A stretch of 64,000 nucleotides of DNA from Cherax quadricarinatus (GCF_038502225.1 NC_091292.1:46298793-46362792); one strand, 5' to 3'; counted from the stretch's first letter, positions 1 through 11,910 are shown. Translations and numbers: made by a program. Notes: generated by a model from the letters alone, not told the origin.

Positions 1-132
1 AAATCATTTATGGGAATTTGAGCTTCTGTTTACCAAACTGGACTTTGTTCATTTTTTTACACAATTTTTTATCATAAAATTTTATGTTTGGTATTATCAG
101 CTAGATTAGTCTACGTTAGGTTTGCACAAGTC

Positions 133-1296
<1,164 letters not shown>

Positions 1297-1670
1297 CTCA
1301 AACCGTTCCCAGTAATTTAGGTACCTTATCGTACTTATGTGTGCCATGAAAGTTTTTTGTACACTCTTCAGGTCAGGAATGACGCAGGCATTGAAGGGGG
1401 CAGTTAGTGTACAACAGTATTTGAGCCTAGGGAGTACAAGCGAGTTCAAGAGAATCATCATGGGCTTGGCGTCCGTAGTTTTCAAGGTTCTCATTATCCA
1501 TCCTATAATTTTTCTAGCAAATGCAGTAGATTCATTGTTGTGGTCTTCGAAGGTGAGATCCTCTGACATTATCACTTCTAGGACATTGACATTACTTTTT
1601 TGGTCTATTGTATGGTTAGAATTTGTTGTATACCCTGATACGGTTTTAATTTCCTCAAGTTTTCCTATCT
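1297..1670 (-). pseudogene. LINE family A reverse transcriptase C-terminal remnant
   Basis: The minus-strand frame at 1270-1575 reads IIGWIMRTLKT, AKPMMILLNSLVLPRLKYCC and LTAPFNA, the conserved post-palm region of this LINE family. The same block occurs at 28704-28907, 41833-42291 and 58363-58608. No polymerase active site is present in this copy. The reading frame continues past 1297 into sequence belonging to the neighbouring RTE fragment. Confidence 0.7.
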
Positions 1671-1855
1671 GAGTTTCCTTTATTGTTTTCAGTTCTTCCT
1701 GAGACTCTTATGTCCTGTTAGATTCCTTCAGCTTAAGTTCGATATCTGCTATTTCACTTCGTATTTCAGATATATTTTCCCCTCTCAGCAGCTCTGTGAT
1801 TCTTCACCCTCGTCTGCATAGGGAATGTCTCTCTCTTTCTAGTTTACATCTTCTT

Positions 1856-2664
1856 TTACTTTTTCTTAATGGAATGTGCCTTGAGTAGATCACAAGAACC
1901 AGAGTTAATTTTTTCTAGGCAATTGTTTGGATAAAGGTTGTTTAGGATATATTCCCATCTTGTTTCATTTAGAACATGGTTGGCTTGTTCCCATTGTATG
2001 TTTTCATTACTGAAGTTGAATTTTGTGAAGACACCCTCATGATTGATCACATTTTGCTGGTCATGAGCCCTGTGCATACATGTCTATATCTTTTTTATGT
2101 GGTGATCTGGGTGTATTGTCTTTAATACGGTTATATTACGTATCAGATCGTCGTCGATAGTGAAGATGAGGTCCAGCGTATTTTCTAGTCTTGTAGGCTC
2201 TAATATTTGCTGGTTTAAGGTGAATTTGGTGCAGAGATAAAATAGCTCGTGTGTGTGTAAATTTTCATCCGAGCAACCTCCTGTGGTGACTTCTGCTAAA
2301 ATATTATTTGCTACATTCCTCAATTTTAGGTGTCTCAAGTTGAAATCTCCCAGCAGCAAGATATTTGGGGCAGCAGTTGGGAGATTTTCCAGACAGTGGT
2401 CATTTTTTCAAAAGCATTTCCTGGAATTGCTGGAAAGTTGCATCCGCAGCCTTGAATACAACTAAAATTTCAACTACATTATTTGAGGTGTTTAGTAGTT
2501 CTGAGCAAATAAGCGACTCTGCGATGTACGTATAAGCCAACCCACACATGTTGCCTGTTTAGTCTGTCGCATCTAAATACGTTATAACCTGGGATCCATA
2601 TTTCCTTTATGTGGGTCTCTGTGAAAGCTGCAAACGTTGCATTTGACTCCATGGGCAGTTCCAT
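1856..2664 (-). pseudogene. LINE family A endonuclease domain (APE-type), broken
   Basis: Three minus-strand frames carry pieces of an AP-endonuclease-like domain: TETHIKEIWIPGYNVFRCDR in 2479-2664 (the TETH glutamate motif), LLGDFNLRHLKLRN in 2084-2359 (the GDFN motif), and a C-terminal part in 1856-2077. The DNA-nicking endonuclease of LINEs has these motifs in this order. The pieces are separated by frame changes and stops (for example near 2470 and 2080), so the domain cannot be translated as one protein. It follows the CCCH-finger ORF1 with normal LINE spacing. Confidence 0.75.
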
Positions 2665-2773
2665 GATATAAGAAATTTTGTTTTTGTTGACTGCTTTTGA
2701 CCCTGTATGTTTAAAAAGACAAATGTCGTTATATTGATGGAATTTAAGAGGGTTTTATATGCAGGATCTAATG

Positions 2774-3609
2774 TCAGTTGTTCTGGAGTGGAAGCCAATG
2801 ACTATGCCTCTGTTCTTGAAGTGTTTTCAGTTGGTGTAAGATTTCTGTCATTTTTTGCCAGTCTTTTTTCCTTCCTGGCACTGAAAAGCCTTCTCTGGAG
2901 AGGTTATGGCTCCCATCTTTTGTTTCCCATAGTCTGGCTGGTCTGTGTCTTCTTGTCCCCTTTAGATGATGTGCTTGGCAGTATATGTTATAGCATTTTC
3001 TTTCATGGATTGACGAGTTACACATTTTGGGGTAAAATAAGTCACAGGAAGGGGAGTTGCATCCTCCTGTTGTCATGTGGGTACGACATTTTTTTGGATG
3101 CTTAAAGGTACATGTCCCACTTGTTTTACGAGATATACCACGCATGCAGACTCCCAAGGCCCAGAATTTGCATATAATGGAATTTTGTTTGTTAGGACTT
3201 TTTATGGCTGCGTTCGCTGCTGGTGCATTTTTTGTTTCCCTTCTACCTACCGCCCAAGTATGGACATCAGTGCTTCCACCAGGTTTTGTTGGTAAGGTGT
3301 CAACAGTATTTCCTGAGGCATCATCCCCTTTTGTTCCAACTCCAGCAGTATTGCGATCTTGTAACTCTGTAAACTGAATTGCGTTGTCTTTACCTGTTTC
3401 ATTACCAGTGCTGCTATCTCCACTTGGTGCACTGTCTTCCAGGACAACACTAGCAGCGTCTGGAGCACTGTATTCCAAGACAGCCCCGTCCAACCCAACC
3501 TGAGCAAAATTTTATCTTTTCTAACCGTCCTTCCTTTATCACAATCGATTTTTCTCTTCACTCTAGCCACTGAGGCTGCTGCCTCGGCAAGGCGACATTC
3601 CCATTTCAT
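2774..3609 (-). pseudogene. LINE family A ORF1 with three CCCH zinc fingers
   Basis: ORF1 probably starts at the ATG at 3607-3609 (MKWECRLAEAAASVARVKRK) and shifts frame near 3490-3500 into the 239-residue frame ending at 2774. The middle carries three zinc-finger-like units around residues 107-170 of that frame: C-x7-C-x11-C-x3-H (CKFWALGVC...CTFKH), C-x8-C-x4-C ending in Tyr where His is expected (CRTH...CDLFY), and C-x8-C-x4-C-x3-H (CNSS...CQAHH). CCCH fingers usually bind RNA, so an RNA-packaging role like other LINE ORF1 proteins is plausible. The N-terminal half is acidic and low in complexity. It lies just upstream of the endonuclease remnant on the same strand. The frameshift and the His to Tyr change indicate a decayed copy. 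Confidence 0.7.
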
Positions 3610-3625
3610 TTAAAGTCCTGTTTTT

Positions 3626-4796
3626 CGCAACACTTAGCAGTTATGTATGTAAGCAATGTAAGCTACAATCACTGAACACTTTAAGACATAATTTGATTTT
3701 GTTATTTCCTAAATAAAAGTAAAATTAATCAGTGAATTTTCCATTGACATCTCCCCTCTTAAATTTAGTTAATATTGTGATTTGTTTTTTTCACGAAGAA
3801 CCTTGTTACGTCTTCACTCTGATTAACTAATGAAGAAGGTAATGACGAAAAACAGCAAGCTAAAATTTATTAAACTAGACACCACTGAAATCTGAATTGT
3901 GGTGCAACAACCAACTAATGACAGGAATTAAAAAACATCAGACGAGCACCTCCACCCAGGATAACCAACACCAGAAGACCATCCTGGGCATTAGACACTC
4001 CTGTCCCAACATTATATTGGAACCACAACGGCAAATTTTTATTTTTTATTAAATTTTAATTAAAAACCTTAAAATATATCTTCATTATCAATCCTCGAGT
4101 CATTCATTTACTTATTTTTCATTTTTTTTTTTGTTCCTGAGAAACCCAAAAAGTCAATATATTTATTAATACCGCTACCTAGAATAAAGAGTGAATGGAA
4201 TATCACTTCCATACACTTTTATATTATTCACCAAATGAAGTAGATAATTTTATACAGTCCTCACTGTACTAGTTAATATATTAATCCACGTAAGGATATA
4301 AACATCACCCGGAAAAAAATACACAGAGCATTGAAAATTTTAAATCATCGTAGGAGTTCCTGAGTTATAAATGAAAACCTTCGAAAAAGAAAAAATCAAG
4401 CAGCCAAATGAAGATACAACTTATGGTATACACATAATAAATGATGTATGATGGAGTTGATGTTGTGTTGTCAGAATCGATTTATGCAACACAACTCAGC
4501 AGTCTTTGTTTACCAGTCAAACATTTACTGTCAATCGTTATTTTAATATTTCAGTTTCTGTCTGGGAAATGTTATCAAAATGTTGACTTCGTGTTTACAC
4601 GGTAATAATAGGTCGCTTAGGAGTCTGGTTCAAGGATATGAAGGTCATGGAATAAATATCCTGTTATATGATAATTCTAAATGAAAGGAACTATTTTAAG
4701 GCTGTTTTTGAGAAATGCAAATAGACGATTCTTCTTGATTTGTTGCTTCTTGTGATCAATAATATTTTTAATAAATTATTGGAGAGAAAAGAAGAG
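3626..4796. other. AT-rich sequence, nothing recognised
   Basis: About 1.2 kb of AT-rich sequence with homopolymer runs. No coding frame of substance, no tandem repeat, and no similarity to the other repeat families in this window was seen. Confidence 0.6.
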
Positions 4797-6269
4797 GTAC
4801 ACGTTAGCACTAGTAACACTGCTGAAGAACGTTAGCACTAGTAACACTGCTGAAGAACGTTAGCACTAGTAACACTGCTGAAGAACGTTAGCACTAGTAA
4901 CACTGCTGAAGAACATTAGCACTAGTAACACTGCTGAAGAACGTTAACACTAGTAACACTGCTGAAGAACGTTAGCACTAGTAACACTGCTGAAGAACGT
5001 TAGCACTAGTAACACTGCTGAAGAACGTTAGCACTAGTAACACTGCTGAAGAACGTTAGCACTAGTAACACTGCTGAAGAACGTTAGCACTAGTAACACT
5101 GCTGAAGAACATTAGCACTAGTAACACTGCTGAAGAACGTTAACACTAGTAACACTGATGAAGAACGTTAGCACTAGTAACACTGCTGAAGAACATTAGC
5201 ACTAGTAACACTGCTGAAGAACGTTAACACTAGTAACACTGCTGAAGAACGTTAGCACTAGTAACACTGCTGAAGAACGTTAGCACTAGTAACACTGCTG
5301 AAGAACATTAGCACTAGTAACACTGCTGAAGAACGTTAACACTAGTAACACTGCTGAAGAACGTTAGCACTAGTAACACTGCTGAAGAACGTTAGCACTA
5401 GTAACACTGCTGAAGAACGTTAGCACTAGTAACACTGCTGAAGAACGTTAGCACTAGTAACACTGCTGAAGAACGTTAGCACTAGTAACACTGCTGAAGA
5501 ACGTTAGCACTAGTAACACTGCTGAAGAACGTTAGCACTAGTAACACTGCTGAAGAACGTTAGCACTATTAACACTGCTGAAGAACATTAGCACTAGTAA
5601 CACTGCTGAAGAACGTTAACACTAGTAACACTGCTGAAGAACGTTAGCACTAGTAACACTGCTGAAGAACGTTAGCACTAGTAACACTGCTGAAGAACGT
5701 TAGCACTAGTAACACTGCTGAAGAACATTAGCACTAGTAACACTGCTGAAGAACGTTAACACTAGTAACACTGCTGAAGAACGTTAGCACTAGTAACATT
5801 GCTGAAGAACGTTAGCACTAGTAACACTGCTGAAGAACGTTAGCACTAGCAACACTGCTGAAGAACGTTAGCACTAGTAACACTGCTGAAGAACGGTAGC
5901 ACTAGTAACACTACTGAAGAACGTTAGCACTAGTAACACTGCTGAAAAACGTTAGCACTAGTAACACTGCTGAAGAACGTTAGCACTAGCAACACTGCTG
6001 AAGAACGTTAGCACTAGTAACACTGCTGAAGAACGTTAGCACTAGCAACACTGCTGAAGAACGTTAGCACTAGTAACACATCTGAAGAACGTTAGCACTA
6101 GTAACACTGCAGAAGAACGTTAGCACTAGCAACACTGCTGAAGAACGTTAGCAATAGTAACACTTCTGAAGAACGTTAGCACTAGCAACACTGCTGAAGA
6201 ACGTTAGCACTAGTAACACTGCTGAAGAACGTTAGCACTAGTAACACTGCTGAAGAAAGTTAGCACTAG
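4797..6269. repeat. 28-bp satellite array, left block (about 52 units)
   Basis: The sequence is a head-to-tail array with an exact 28-bp period (unit starts at 4801, 4829, 4857 and so on). Each unit carries two 6-bp palindromes, AACGTT and ACTAGT, followed by AACACTGCT and GAAG. Units here are very homogeneous; differences are mostly ATTAGC or GTTAAC in place of GTTAGC. From about 5850 the units begin to carry GCAACACTG and other variants. The block stops at 6269, exactly where the LTR retrotransposon begins, and resumes at 12354 in register. It is non-coding in both strands because the ACTAG core introduces stops. Confidence 0.97.
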
Positions 6270-6693
6270 TATTACAACCTAGGATTTCAAATGGCCTGTT
6301 ATCCCAGGTGTAATGGGAGCAAATAAACACAGTAGAAAAAGTTTAGACTTATATTATCCTTCACCAATTATAACAGCAATATGTACACTATGTACAGTGA
6401 TAAATATAGTGCACTCCACGGTAAGCAAGGCAGAAATAGAAGCCACAAGATAGCAGACCGTGCTTCAACCAGCTCTAGAGTGGGAATGACAAGGGCAGAC
6501 AGGAGAGCGGTATCCACATAACCTCTGCGATTGTCAATCCCACCTTCTTATTGGCTAGAACCTGGTCACTAGTTGAACGATGGGGCCCCATCATCAACTC
6601 TTAGCAACCTGGTTCGCTGGTTGGGGGAGATAGCCTGTAAATGAGGGTGTGTCCATGCGCCGAATAAAGGTTACGTACTCTTTGCATGCCACA
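6270..6693 (-). repeat. 3' LTR (coding orientation) of the Gmr1-like element
   Basis: 424 bp, apparently identical to 11930-12353. The outer edge is defined by the satellite on the left (ACTAG duplication) and the inner edge by the divergence after TTTGCATGCCACA. In coding orientation the LTR contains TA-rich segments (ACTATATTTATC, ATAATATAAG) that could serve as a core promoter; this is only a guess. Confidence 0.95.
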
Positions 6694-6708
6694 CCCCCAC
6701 CCCCGAGA
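6694..6708 (-). promoter_or_regulatory. Polypurine tract
   Basis: On the minus strand the bases just upstream of the LTR start read TCTCGGGGGTGGGGG and then TGTGGC. A purine-rich run against the 5' edge of the downstream LTR is the expected primer for plus-strand DNA synthesis. Confidence 0.85.
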
Positions 6709-7009
6709 AGGCTCAGGATTAGGCTGCCACCTCCCAGTGGTAACCGTGCCGCCATGGCACAAAATAATGGGACCGCCTATCCTCTCCACCATCCAACTCT
6801 TAGATAGAGCTCAGCTTTCCTAGTGCCTGAAAGCCAAACCCTAAACTCAGAGTGAGACAGCAGTCAGATAAGCCAACATAGGTCCAAGATACAAGCGGAC
6901 GGTAGCCCGTATCCCCTCACTAAAAAAAAAACCCCACATCAGGGGATAAAAAAAAGAGCTTGAAAGGGGGGTTACCACAAATACATCCTAACCTAAATAA
7001 AATATTAAA
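6709..7009 (-). other. Untranslated region between pol stop and polypurine tract
   Basis: About 300 bp with no frame of interest. It contains two poly-A/T runs flanking a short CCCC...GGGG hairpin near 6931-6946. No envelope gene or accessory frame is present. Confidence 0.7.
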
Positions 7010-10000
7010 CTAGACTCTTGACAAAGAGTCTGCCAACACATTTTCTTTGCCGGCAATATATTTAATAAAAATATTGTAGGGCTGCAGCCTGAGAGTCCAA
7101 CGCATAAGCCTTGTGTTGTGATTCTTCATGGCTTGGAGATAGACTAACGGGTTGTGATCACTGTAGACTGTGACCACCTGCGATGTTTGGCCCACATAAA
7201 CATCGAAATGCTCCAAAGCCATTACCAGCGCGAGGGCTTCTTTTTCAATGGTAGAGTAAGCTCTCTGATGTGGCTGGAACTTGGCTGAAAAGTATGCGAT
7301 TGGCTGCAGCTCCTTGTTCCCGATTTGTAATAGTACCGCCCCAACCCCAGACTCACAAGCATCAACCTGTAATGAAAAAGGTTTGGAGAAGTCTGGAGAC
7401 AAGAGAATGGGTGCAGAGCACAATAATCTTTTTGCTTTATTAAAAGCAGTGTTACAATCTGACGTCCAATTAAAGGGAACTTTATGACTGGTAAGAGAGG
7501 TAAGAGGGGCTACAATATCTGAGAAATTCTTACAGAATCTTCTGTAAAATCCTATCATGCCTAGGAAACGTTGAAGAGATTTCCTATCATGAGGAACTGG
7601 ATATTCTTTAATCGAAAGAACTTTAGCAAGTTTAGGTGCAACTTTACCACTACCTACTTCATGGCCTAGAAAAGTGACAGTGGCCTGGCCAAAGGAAGAT
7701 TTAGACAAATTAACTGTTAATTGGGAATTCTTAAAGGTCTCAAACAGAGCTTTAAGTCTAAGTAGGTGTTGATCCCAAGTATCAGACACCACAACAATAT
7801 CATCTAGGTATGCTGCCGTGCCTTCAAGTCCTTTAATAGCCTGATGGACGAGTTTCTGGAATGAAGAGGGGGAATTTTTCATTCCGAAGGGGGTAACTGT
7901 ATACTGATAATGACCTCCTGGAATCACGAAGGCAGAGATTTCCTTCGCCTTATCTGTCAAAGGTACCTGATAGTAACCTTTAAGGAGATCTAATTTGGAC
8001 ACAAAAGTAGCCTTACCCACAAAGTCAATTACGTCATCCAGACGAGGAAGAGGGTAAGCATCTGTAATTGTGACCTCGTTCACTTTACGGTAGTCTGTGC
8101 ACATACGAAACCCTCCATCAGCCTTTTTTACTAGGATGCACGGTGAAGCCCATGGACTAGACGACTCCTCCACTAAACCATGTTCTAACAAGAAGTCTAC
8201 TTCCTGCTGAAGTAACCTTTGCTTTTCAGGATTAGCTCTGTAGGGGGAGAGTTTAATTGGTTTAGATTTTCCCACATCTACATCATGGTAACCTAACGTA
8301 CATTTTTTCGGCACATCCGAAAAAATATTAGGATATGACTGTAGAAGCTCAGTTAAATTGGTTGCTTGTATTTCAGATAATCCATCCATTAACGGGCTAG
8401 GATCCTTGAGGAGGACAGAATTTGAAAGTTTAGTATTAATTTCAGAGATAGAGTGCAAAGAGTCAGAGTCGTCCTCAGAGGTAGAGGACAGAGTCATTAC
8501 TGGGACTTTATCTGGTGTATGAAAGGCCTTGATTTGATTTATGTGGCAAGTTTTTGTTTTTGAGGTCTTATCAATGGGAGCTACCACATAATTTAAATCA
8601 GATAATCTACTTACTATCTGCATAGGTCCCGTAAATCTAGCTTTCAAGGTGTGGCCAGGTATAGGTTCCTGCACCAACACCTTGTCTCCTGGATGGAAGG
8701 AGCGGAATTGTGCACTTCTGTCATACCTCTGTTTCATCTTACTTTGAGCTGTCTTTAGCTTAGCCGTGGCTAACTCACGTGCCACCTGCAACCTTGAAGA
8801 CGGGTTGTAGAGTGCTGAGCTTACGTCTTCTCCCATCCATCCTTCTTTGAGCACCCGAAGAGGACCTCGTACATTGTGCCCAAAGATCAGCTCAAACGGA
8901 CTATACCCTGTAGACTCTTGCACCGTCTCTCGTACTGAGAACAGCAACAATGGTAGAGATTCATCCCAATCTGTGGGAAAGTGCATGCAAAAACTTCTCA
9001 TCATTGTTTTTAATGTTTGGTGGAATCTTTCCAAGGCGCCTTGGGACTGAGGGTGATAGGCAGTGGATAAGTTGTGAATTATCCCTAACCTAGTTAATAC
9101 TTCCCTAAATGCTTTGGCAGTGAAGTTAGTACCTTGATCACTTTGTATAGTTTTAGGAATGCCAAAACAAGAAATGAATTTTGTTAAAGCTTTGAGAATA
9201 GCTTTAGTATTGATACTACGCATTGGGATCGCTTCAGGATATCTGGTTACTTTATCCATAATTGTAAATAAATACTGATTTCCAGACTTTGACTTAGGTA
9301 GTGGACCTACACAATCTATAATTAAATCTGCAAAAGGTTCTCCATCAGCAGGTATGGGTTGGAGAGGTGCAGGTTTAATAGAATGTCCAGGTTTTCCAAC
9401 TTGCTGACATTCTCGGCAACACCTAATATGATTCTTCACATCTTTCTTTAATGTTGGCCAATAAAATTCTTTTGTGATTCTATACAAGGTTTTTGTAATT
9501 CCTAAGTGACCTCCTGATGACGTATTATGAGCTATATTTAATATCTGAGGTCTATACTTGGTTGGAACCACTAACCTGTCGTATAATTGCCGGCCCTCTG
9601 TCTCCTTACCAGTCTCAGTGCATACCAAATAATCATTTTTAACTTCATACTTGACTGGATGACCCAAAGAGGATTTACCCATGGCTGCCTCAAAAGCGAA
9701 TTTTAACGAAGGGTCCTTACGTTGTTCCTCCCGGAAGGACAGTCCCTCGGGCATGGAAACAGAGACATCTGGCAATCCTGCAACCTGGGAATAGGAAGGC
9801 TTGATCGGGGTCTGTTCACTTGATTTACGAGACTCCGGCCGGTGTGTCTCATAAAACAACGTGGCTATTCCGAGATCGGAGTCGTCCAAGGATAGGTCAA
9901 CATTCTCCCCAGACAGCCCTTGGGATGTTGCCCGAGTTATGGCCAACACTGGAGAAGCATTAATCATTATAGGTTCAGGACACGAACTAACAGTAGTAAT

Positions 10001-11608
10001 GTTATTACCCAGTAATAACATGGCATTTTTCATGGGAAATCCTTTTGAGATACCTACAGTCAAGTACCCAGTGTAATATTTGCACTGTACATAAATTTTA
10101 TGCAAAGGAACAGAATATATAGTTCCTCCATAGGCTTCCAATAAAACTGATGAATTCAAGGAAGTATTCTCTGAAAGGGGTAATATTCCTTCTCTGACAA
10201 GTGAGCAATATGCTCCAGTATCTCTAAAGGTATTTACTTTAGTTGGTTCTGAGTTTTCCTGAAGGGAAATAAGACTTTCGCAATAATAAGGGGCCATACC
10301 TTTTTCTACTTCTCTAGGGGACATGTTACTAGGGATATTAGAGATTTTCCCGATGGGTTGAGGTTTTTGGGGGCAGTTGGAACTGATATGACCTACTTTA
10401 TTACACCTGAAGCAGACGACAGGCTTGCCCTTTACTCCCTGATGACGTTGCAAGTGGTGTCGTTCTGGCTGGTGCCTCTCTGGATATTGTTGTCGAGATG
10501 CTCCATAAGTAGTTTGCCTCTCCGCAGGGGGACCATATGTTGAGAAGCGTGGCTCACCAGGTGACTTGGTTGGATGTCGTAGACGCTCTCCCTCCGGCTG
10601 GCACTTCATTCTCCAATGTTGTCGATCTCTGCTCACGCCAGACTGTTGAAAAGAGAGACGGGACCGCTCGGACAAGGAGCGGTTCGTTTCGAAGGTATCA
10701 GCCAACCTGGCCGCCTCCAATGCAGTGGTTAAGTCACGATCCTGCAGAAAGACACGAACCTCTGGTCCCACAGACTCCAGCAGGTTATCAATCAGAATAA
10801 GCTGCACCAGCTCCTCAAAGTTAGAGACACCACTCGCTTTATACCAGCTGGTAAAAGCTTTGGTTTGCTGTCTCACAAAGTCCACCAGGGATTGACCAAG
10901 CTGCCGCCTGTTCAATTTGAAGGTCTTACGATATTTAGCTGGGATACATGTATATGCTCCCAACACTGTGGTCTTCACTACTTGATAATCAGAGAATTCA
11001 GCGTCAGTTAATACCGACGTAAATTCCTGTGCCTTACCCAATAATGCTGTATGAACCAACGCTGCCCAGTGCTGTTCCGGCCACCTCAAGGCTCGAGCCT
11101 GATTTTCGAAGCTTTCGAAAAATTGCTCTGGTTCGGCCTCATTGAAGCGGGGAACAAGCTGTACTGCTTTTTGTAAACTGAAATCGTTTACAGAATGCGA
11201 AAACTGCCTCCTTTCTCTTTCCCTATCAAATTCTTCCCTTGCGAATGCTCTCTGTTCCCTAGTTTGCTCAAGATTGATTTTTGCCAGCTGAAGTGCCAAC
11301 GACGCTGATTCACCCTGAGACAACCCAGCTGCACTATACTGACCATTTTGCTCCGTAGGTGTATCATCTTCCTCCTGCGAGAACATAGTAGTTTTTGCCC
11401 TAGCTCCCGTAGAGGGAGGAGTCTGATGTGCCATCTCTTCTTCAATAAGTATGTCAGCAATAAGTGAACGCAGTTGCGCAGCTGTAAGAGTGCGTTTATA
11501 GGGAATGCCAATGGAACGAGCAATTTGCCAACAACGCTGTAGGGACAATTTAGGTAGGTTATGCAAAGTATATGCCGACACCAGGCGTCTGACTCGTCTA
11601 GGTGGCAT
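7010..11608 (-). CDS. Gag-Pol polyprotein, integrase before RT (Gmr1-like)
   Basis: One intact 1532-residue frame, ATG at 11608 and TAG at 7010. Domains in order: Gag with a charged helical segment (about residues 100-135) and a capsid part; a SCAN-like stretch around 222-308; a CCHC knuckle (CFRCNKVGHISSNC, about 393-406); protease with DTGA near 463 and LLLGNN downstream; integrase with an H-H-C-C zinc region (HLGITKTLYR...CREC, about 697-735), catalytic D near 766 (IIDCVGP), D near 827 (SDQGTNF) and E near 861 (GALERFHQ), then a GPY/F-type module (FTGPMQIV, about 993); RT with YLDDIVV near 1268; RNase H with VDACESGVGAVL (about 1407), EKEALALV and YSDHNPL, ending ADSLSRV. In most Ty3/gypsy elements integrase comes last; here it precedes RT, as in Gmr1-like elements. 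Gag and Pol are fused without a frameshift or stop. All catalytic motifs I can check are present, so it may be functional. Confidence 0.95.
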   Translation of the reverse strand: MPPRRVRRLVSAYTLHNLPKLSLQRCWQIARSIGIPYKRTLTAAQLRSLIADILIEEEMAHQTPPSTGARAKTTMFSQEEDDTPTEQNGQYSAAGLSQGESASLALQLAKINLEQTREQRAFAREEFDRERERRQFSHSVNDFSLQKAVQLVPRFNEAEPEQFFESFENQARALRWPEQHWAALVHTALLGKAQEFTSVLTDAEFSDYQVVKTTVLGAYTCIPAKYRKTFKLNRRQLGQSLVDFVRQQTKAFTSWYKASGVSNFEELVQLILIDNLLESVGPEVRVFLQDRDLTTALEAARLADTFETNRSLSERSRLSFQQSGVSRDRQHWRMKCQPEGERLRHPTKSPGEPRFSTYGPPAERQTTYGASRQQYPERHQPERHHLQRHQGVKGKPVVCFRCNKVGHISSNCPQKPQPIGKISNIPSNMSPREVEKGMAPYYCESLISLQENSEPTKVNTFRDTGAYCSLVREGILPLSENTSLNSSVLLEAYGGTIYSVPLHKIYVQCKYYTGYLTVGISKGFPMKNAMLLLGNNITTVSSCPEPIMINASPVLAITRATSQGLSGENVDLSLDDSDLGIATLFYETHRPESRKSSEQTPIKPSYSQVAGLPDVSVSMPEGLSFREEQRKDPSLKFAFEAAMGKSSLGHPVKYEVKNDYLVCTETGKETEGRQLYDRLVVPTKYRPQILNIAHNTSSGGHLGITKTLYRITKEFYWPTLKKDVKNHIRCCRECQQVGKPGHSIKPAPLQPIPADGEPFADLIIDCVGPLPKSKSGNQYLFTIMDKVTRYPEAIPMRSINTKAILKALTKFISCFGIPKTIQSDQGTNFTAKAFREVLTRLGIIHNLSTAYHPQSQGALERFHQTLKTMMRSFCMHFPTDWDESLPLLLFSVRETVQESTGYSPFELIFGHNVRGPLRVLKEGWMGEDVSSALYNPSSRLQVARELATAKLKTAQSKMKQRYDRSAQFRSFHPGDKVLVQEPIPGHTLKARFTGPMQIVSRLSDLNYVVAPIDKTSKTKTCHINQIKAFHTPDKVPVMTLSSTSEDDSDSLHSISEINTKLSNSVLLKDPSPLMDGLSEIQATNLTELLQSYPNIFSDVPKKCTLGYHDVDVGKSKPIKLSPYRANPEKQRLLQQEVDFLLEHGLVEESSSPWASPCILVKKADGGFRMCTDYRKVNEVTITDAYPLPRLDDVIDFVGKATFVSKLDLLKGYYQVPLTDKAKEISAFVIPGGHYQYTVTPFGMKNSPSSFQKLVHQAIKGLEGTAAYLDDIVVVSDTWDQHLLRLKALFETFKNSQLTVNLSKSSFGQATVTFLGHEVGSGKVAPKLAKVLSIKEYPVPHDRKSLQRFLGMIGFYRRFCKNFSDIVAPLTSLTSHKVPFNWTSDCNTAFNKAKRLLCSAPILLSPDFSKPFSLQVDACESGVGAVLLQIGNKELQPIAYFSAKFQPHQRAYSTIEKEALALVMALEHFDVYVGQTSQVVTVYSDHNPLVYLQAMKNHNTRLMRWTLRLQPYNIFIKYIAGKENVLADSLSRV

Positions 11609-11910
11609 AAGTTATTCGCTATGCACAGTACGAATACCCCAACGTAACACGTTAATTTGCAGAACACGCTTAGCTATGCACAGTACGATTGCAGAATACG
11701 CATACAAGCAAAGCCGACTGCACACAAGACTGACCGTAGCGAAGCGAGCACACTGAACAAGCTAGTAGCGAGCTGCTGAACGATCACACAATAGCAAGGC
11801 TGATCATAAGCAACTGACACGCAAAATTTGTAAAGCGAAGCGAAACAGCAAGCTACACAATGTTCCTGCTACAAGCTTCACCCTAAGCTCAACCGTTTCT
11901 CTAAGTCCAG
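11609..11910 (-). other. 5' leader of the LTR element
   Basis: About 300 bp between the primer-binding region and the gag ATG. It contains several repeats of the GCGAAGCGA/GCTAGC type and no convincing frame. It would hold packaging signals if the element is active, but none can be recognised by eye. Confidence 0.6.

Larger units (their letters stand above)
1297..3625 (-). mobile_element. CR1-like LINE copy A1, internal deletion, 3' end missing
   Basis: Read on the minus strand, this copy runs from a CCCH-finger ORF1 (3609 to 2774), through an endonuclease domain (about 2664 to 1860), into a short reverse-transcriptase C-terminal part (1670 to 1297). Comparison with copies A2 (28216-30176) and A5 (57320-59097) shows that about 1.1 kb of RT core is missing at roughly 1665-1680: the sequence jumps from the homologue of 29020 to that of 30115. 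The 3' end, with the shared family tail, is absent because the RTE fragment at 233-1296 joins here. The CR1/L2-group assignment rests on the RT motifs of A5; the exact clade is uncertain. Confidence 0.75.

Noticed and set aside
6601..6792. A small envelope or accessory frame after pol
   Set aside because: The 63-codon frame spans the LTR boundary and the polypurine tract and has no membrane or signal segment.
11188..11667. A 159-codon frame overlapping the start of gag
   Set aside because: It lies in a different frame on the same strand as the intact gag-pol and has no features; it is a shadow frame.
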